A DNA stretch of 64,000 nt, from the NCBI GenBank assembly GCA_022843745.1, contig JALHNB010000013.1, positions 100,716 through 164,715 on the forward strand, in the 5' to 3' direction. Under the pieces are notes generated by a model, which saw nothing but the letters and a program-made list of their open reading frames with translations, did not search any database and was not told where the DNA came from. Positions 63,298 to 64,000 of this stretch are shown piece by piece; within the stretch, counting starts at the first letter, position 1, and every line of letters starts with the position of its first letter. Source of the DNA: Anaerolineae bacterium (GTDB taxonomy: Bacteria; Chloroflexota; Anaerolineae; Aggregatilineales; Phototrophicaceae). The translations under genes were made by a program, and so were the position numbers.

Positions 63298-64000
63298 ATG
63301 AGCAGTGGCGAAACAATCCTGAATAACCGTTATATCCTGAAAGCCCAGCAGGGTTCGGGCGGTATGGCGGTGATTTACCGGGCGATTGATCGTGAACTTG
63401 GCCGGACAGTAGCGGTCAAAATCCTGCGTCCCAGCCTGACAACTGATCCCACCTTCCTGGCGCGTTTTCGCAATGAAGCCCGCGCTGTCGCCAACCTGTC
63501 TCATCCGAATATCGTGACCGTACATGATGTCGGCAACGATGGCCCGACGCACTATATCGTGATGGAATACGTCGAAGGCCAGGACCTCAAAAAAATCATT
63601 CGCACCGAGGGCGTATTAAGCGTCAAGCGTTCTCTCAACCTGGCGATTCAGATTTGCGCGGGCATTGGCTTTGCGCACCGCGCGGCGCTGGTTCATGCCG
63701 ATGTAAAGCCACAAAATATCCTGGTTACGCCAGATGATCGCGTCAAAGTGACCGATTTTGGCATCGCACAGGCGCTGACGGACACACAGCCGATGACCCG
63801 GCAGGAAGTGGTATGGGGCAGCCCGCATTATTTCGCGCCGGAACAGGCACGTGGTGAGAAACCGAGTCCGGCAGCCGATGTCTACGCAATTGGTATCGTG
63901 ATGTTTGAAATGTTGTCGGGCCGCTTGCCATATGTGGGGGCTTCGCAGCAGGAATTGGCACTGGCGCATGTCAAAGAACGCGTGCCGATGGTGTCGGAAT
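63298..64000 (+). CDS. Ser/Thr protein kinase (Hanks type), N-terminal part
   Basis: PknB-like kinase cut by the window edge; 234 residues are visible and no stop occurs. The glycine loop is GSGGMAVIYRA near residue 20, the ATP-binding lysine is in VAVKIL near 41, the C-helix glutamate in FRNEARAVANLSHPNIV, the DFG motif in VTDFGIAQAL. The catalytic loop reads LVHADVKPQN near 139-148, where most kinases have HRD, so the arginine is replaced by Ala (a non-RD kinase). It starts 25 bases after dgt. Confidence 0.9.
   Translation, partial: MSSGETILNNRYILKAQQGSGGMAVIYRAIDRELGRTVAVKILRPSLTTDPTFLARFRNEARAVANLSHPNIVTVHDVGNDGPTHYIVMEYVEGQDLKKIIRTEGVLSVKRSLNLAIQICAGIGFAHRAALVHADVKPQNILVTPDDRVKVTDFGIAQALTDTQPMTRQEVVWGSPHYFAPEQARGEKPSPAADVYAIGIVMFEMLSGRLPYVGASQQELALAHVKERVPMVSE

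Noticed and set aside
1..64000. tRNA, rRNA or riboswitch genes
   Set aside because: I scanned the longer intergenic gaps by eye and saw no cloverleaf or known riboswitch pattern; a covariance-model search would be decisive.

Overview
The window is a chromosomal stretch of a free-living bacterium with mid-range GC, dense genes and short intergenic gaps. Several traits fit a Chloroflexota (Anaerolineae-like) heterotroph: a class I lysyl-tRNA synthetase, an F420-type luciferase-like oxidoreductase, Thr/Pro-rich linkers carrying SH3 domains, a Hanks-type kinase, a MoxR/VWA operon, and many intergenic GTAGGGGCG palindromes. The lineage is an inference; no rRNA, tRNA or CRISPR array is present to confirm it. 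LAYOUT: 1-6035 lysine/ornithine block (partial ornithine aminotransferase, class I LysRS with an extra C-terminal B3/4 domain, fused lysine-ketoglutarate reductase/saccharopine dehydrogenase). 6192-6914 polyphosphate glucokinase on the minus strand. 7207-16903 sugar catabolic cluster (ribulokinase, ribulose-5-phosphate 4-epimerase, GH4 glycosidase, aldolase of the DapA/NanA superfamily, fucose-isomerase-like protein, GH38 alpha-mannosidase). 17025-18230 YcaQ-type DNA glycosylase. 18374-21971 tightly overlapped three-gene MoxR ATPase / Pro-rich protein / HExxH+VWA operon. 22261-25809 four 33-bp tandem repeats followed by an alpha/beta-hydrolase::acyl-CoA-synthetase fusion and a patatin-like lipase. 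25914-31590 L-rhamnose cluster (rhamnose isomerase divergent from a DeoR regulator, rhamnulokinase, class II aldolase, GNAT and PHP proteins). 31647-33878 AT-rich membrane-anchored HerA-like ATPase. 33993-36644 WYL regulator divergent from a 73-residue protein, then a membrane SH3 protein. 36790-43871 operon headed by an ECF sigma factor and running through a membrane protein, a peptidase/membrane fusion, three paralogous ABC permeases and their ATPase. 44045-57246 myo-inositol catabolism (iolB, iolC, iolD, iolE, iolG, MFS transporter) with a PfkB kinase, an M81 peptidase, an LLM oxidoreductase and, wedged between the LLM gene and iolD, an AT-rich ATPase + DUF4435/TOPRIM pair resembling the PARIS anti-phage system. 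57281-61968 minus-strand operon (coiled-coil protein, SelB, YgjP-like metallopeptidase, UlaG-like MBL hydrolase). 62121-64000 dNTP triphosphohydrolase and the N-terminal part of a Ser/Thr kinase. HOW IT WORKS TOGETHER: most genes feed plant- or microbe-derived sugars (arabinose, rhamnose, inositol, galactosides, mannosides) into central metabolism. Two AT-rich inserts (HerA-like and PARIS-like) differ from the rest in base composition and look acquired; both are candidates for genome defence or DNA maintenance. Two intergenic repeat families, GTAGGGGCG palindromes and CACAGAG/ACGCAAAG imperfect inverted repeats, recur through the whole window.
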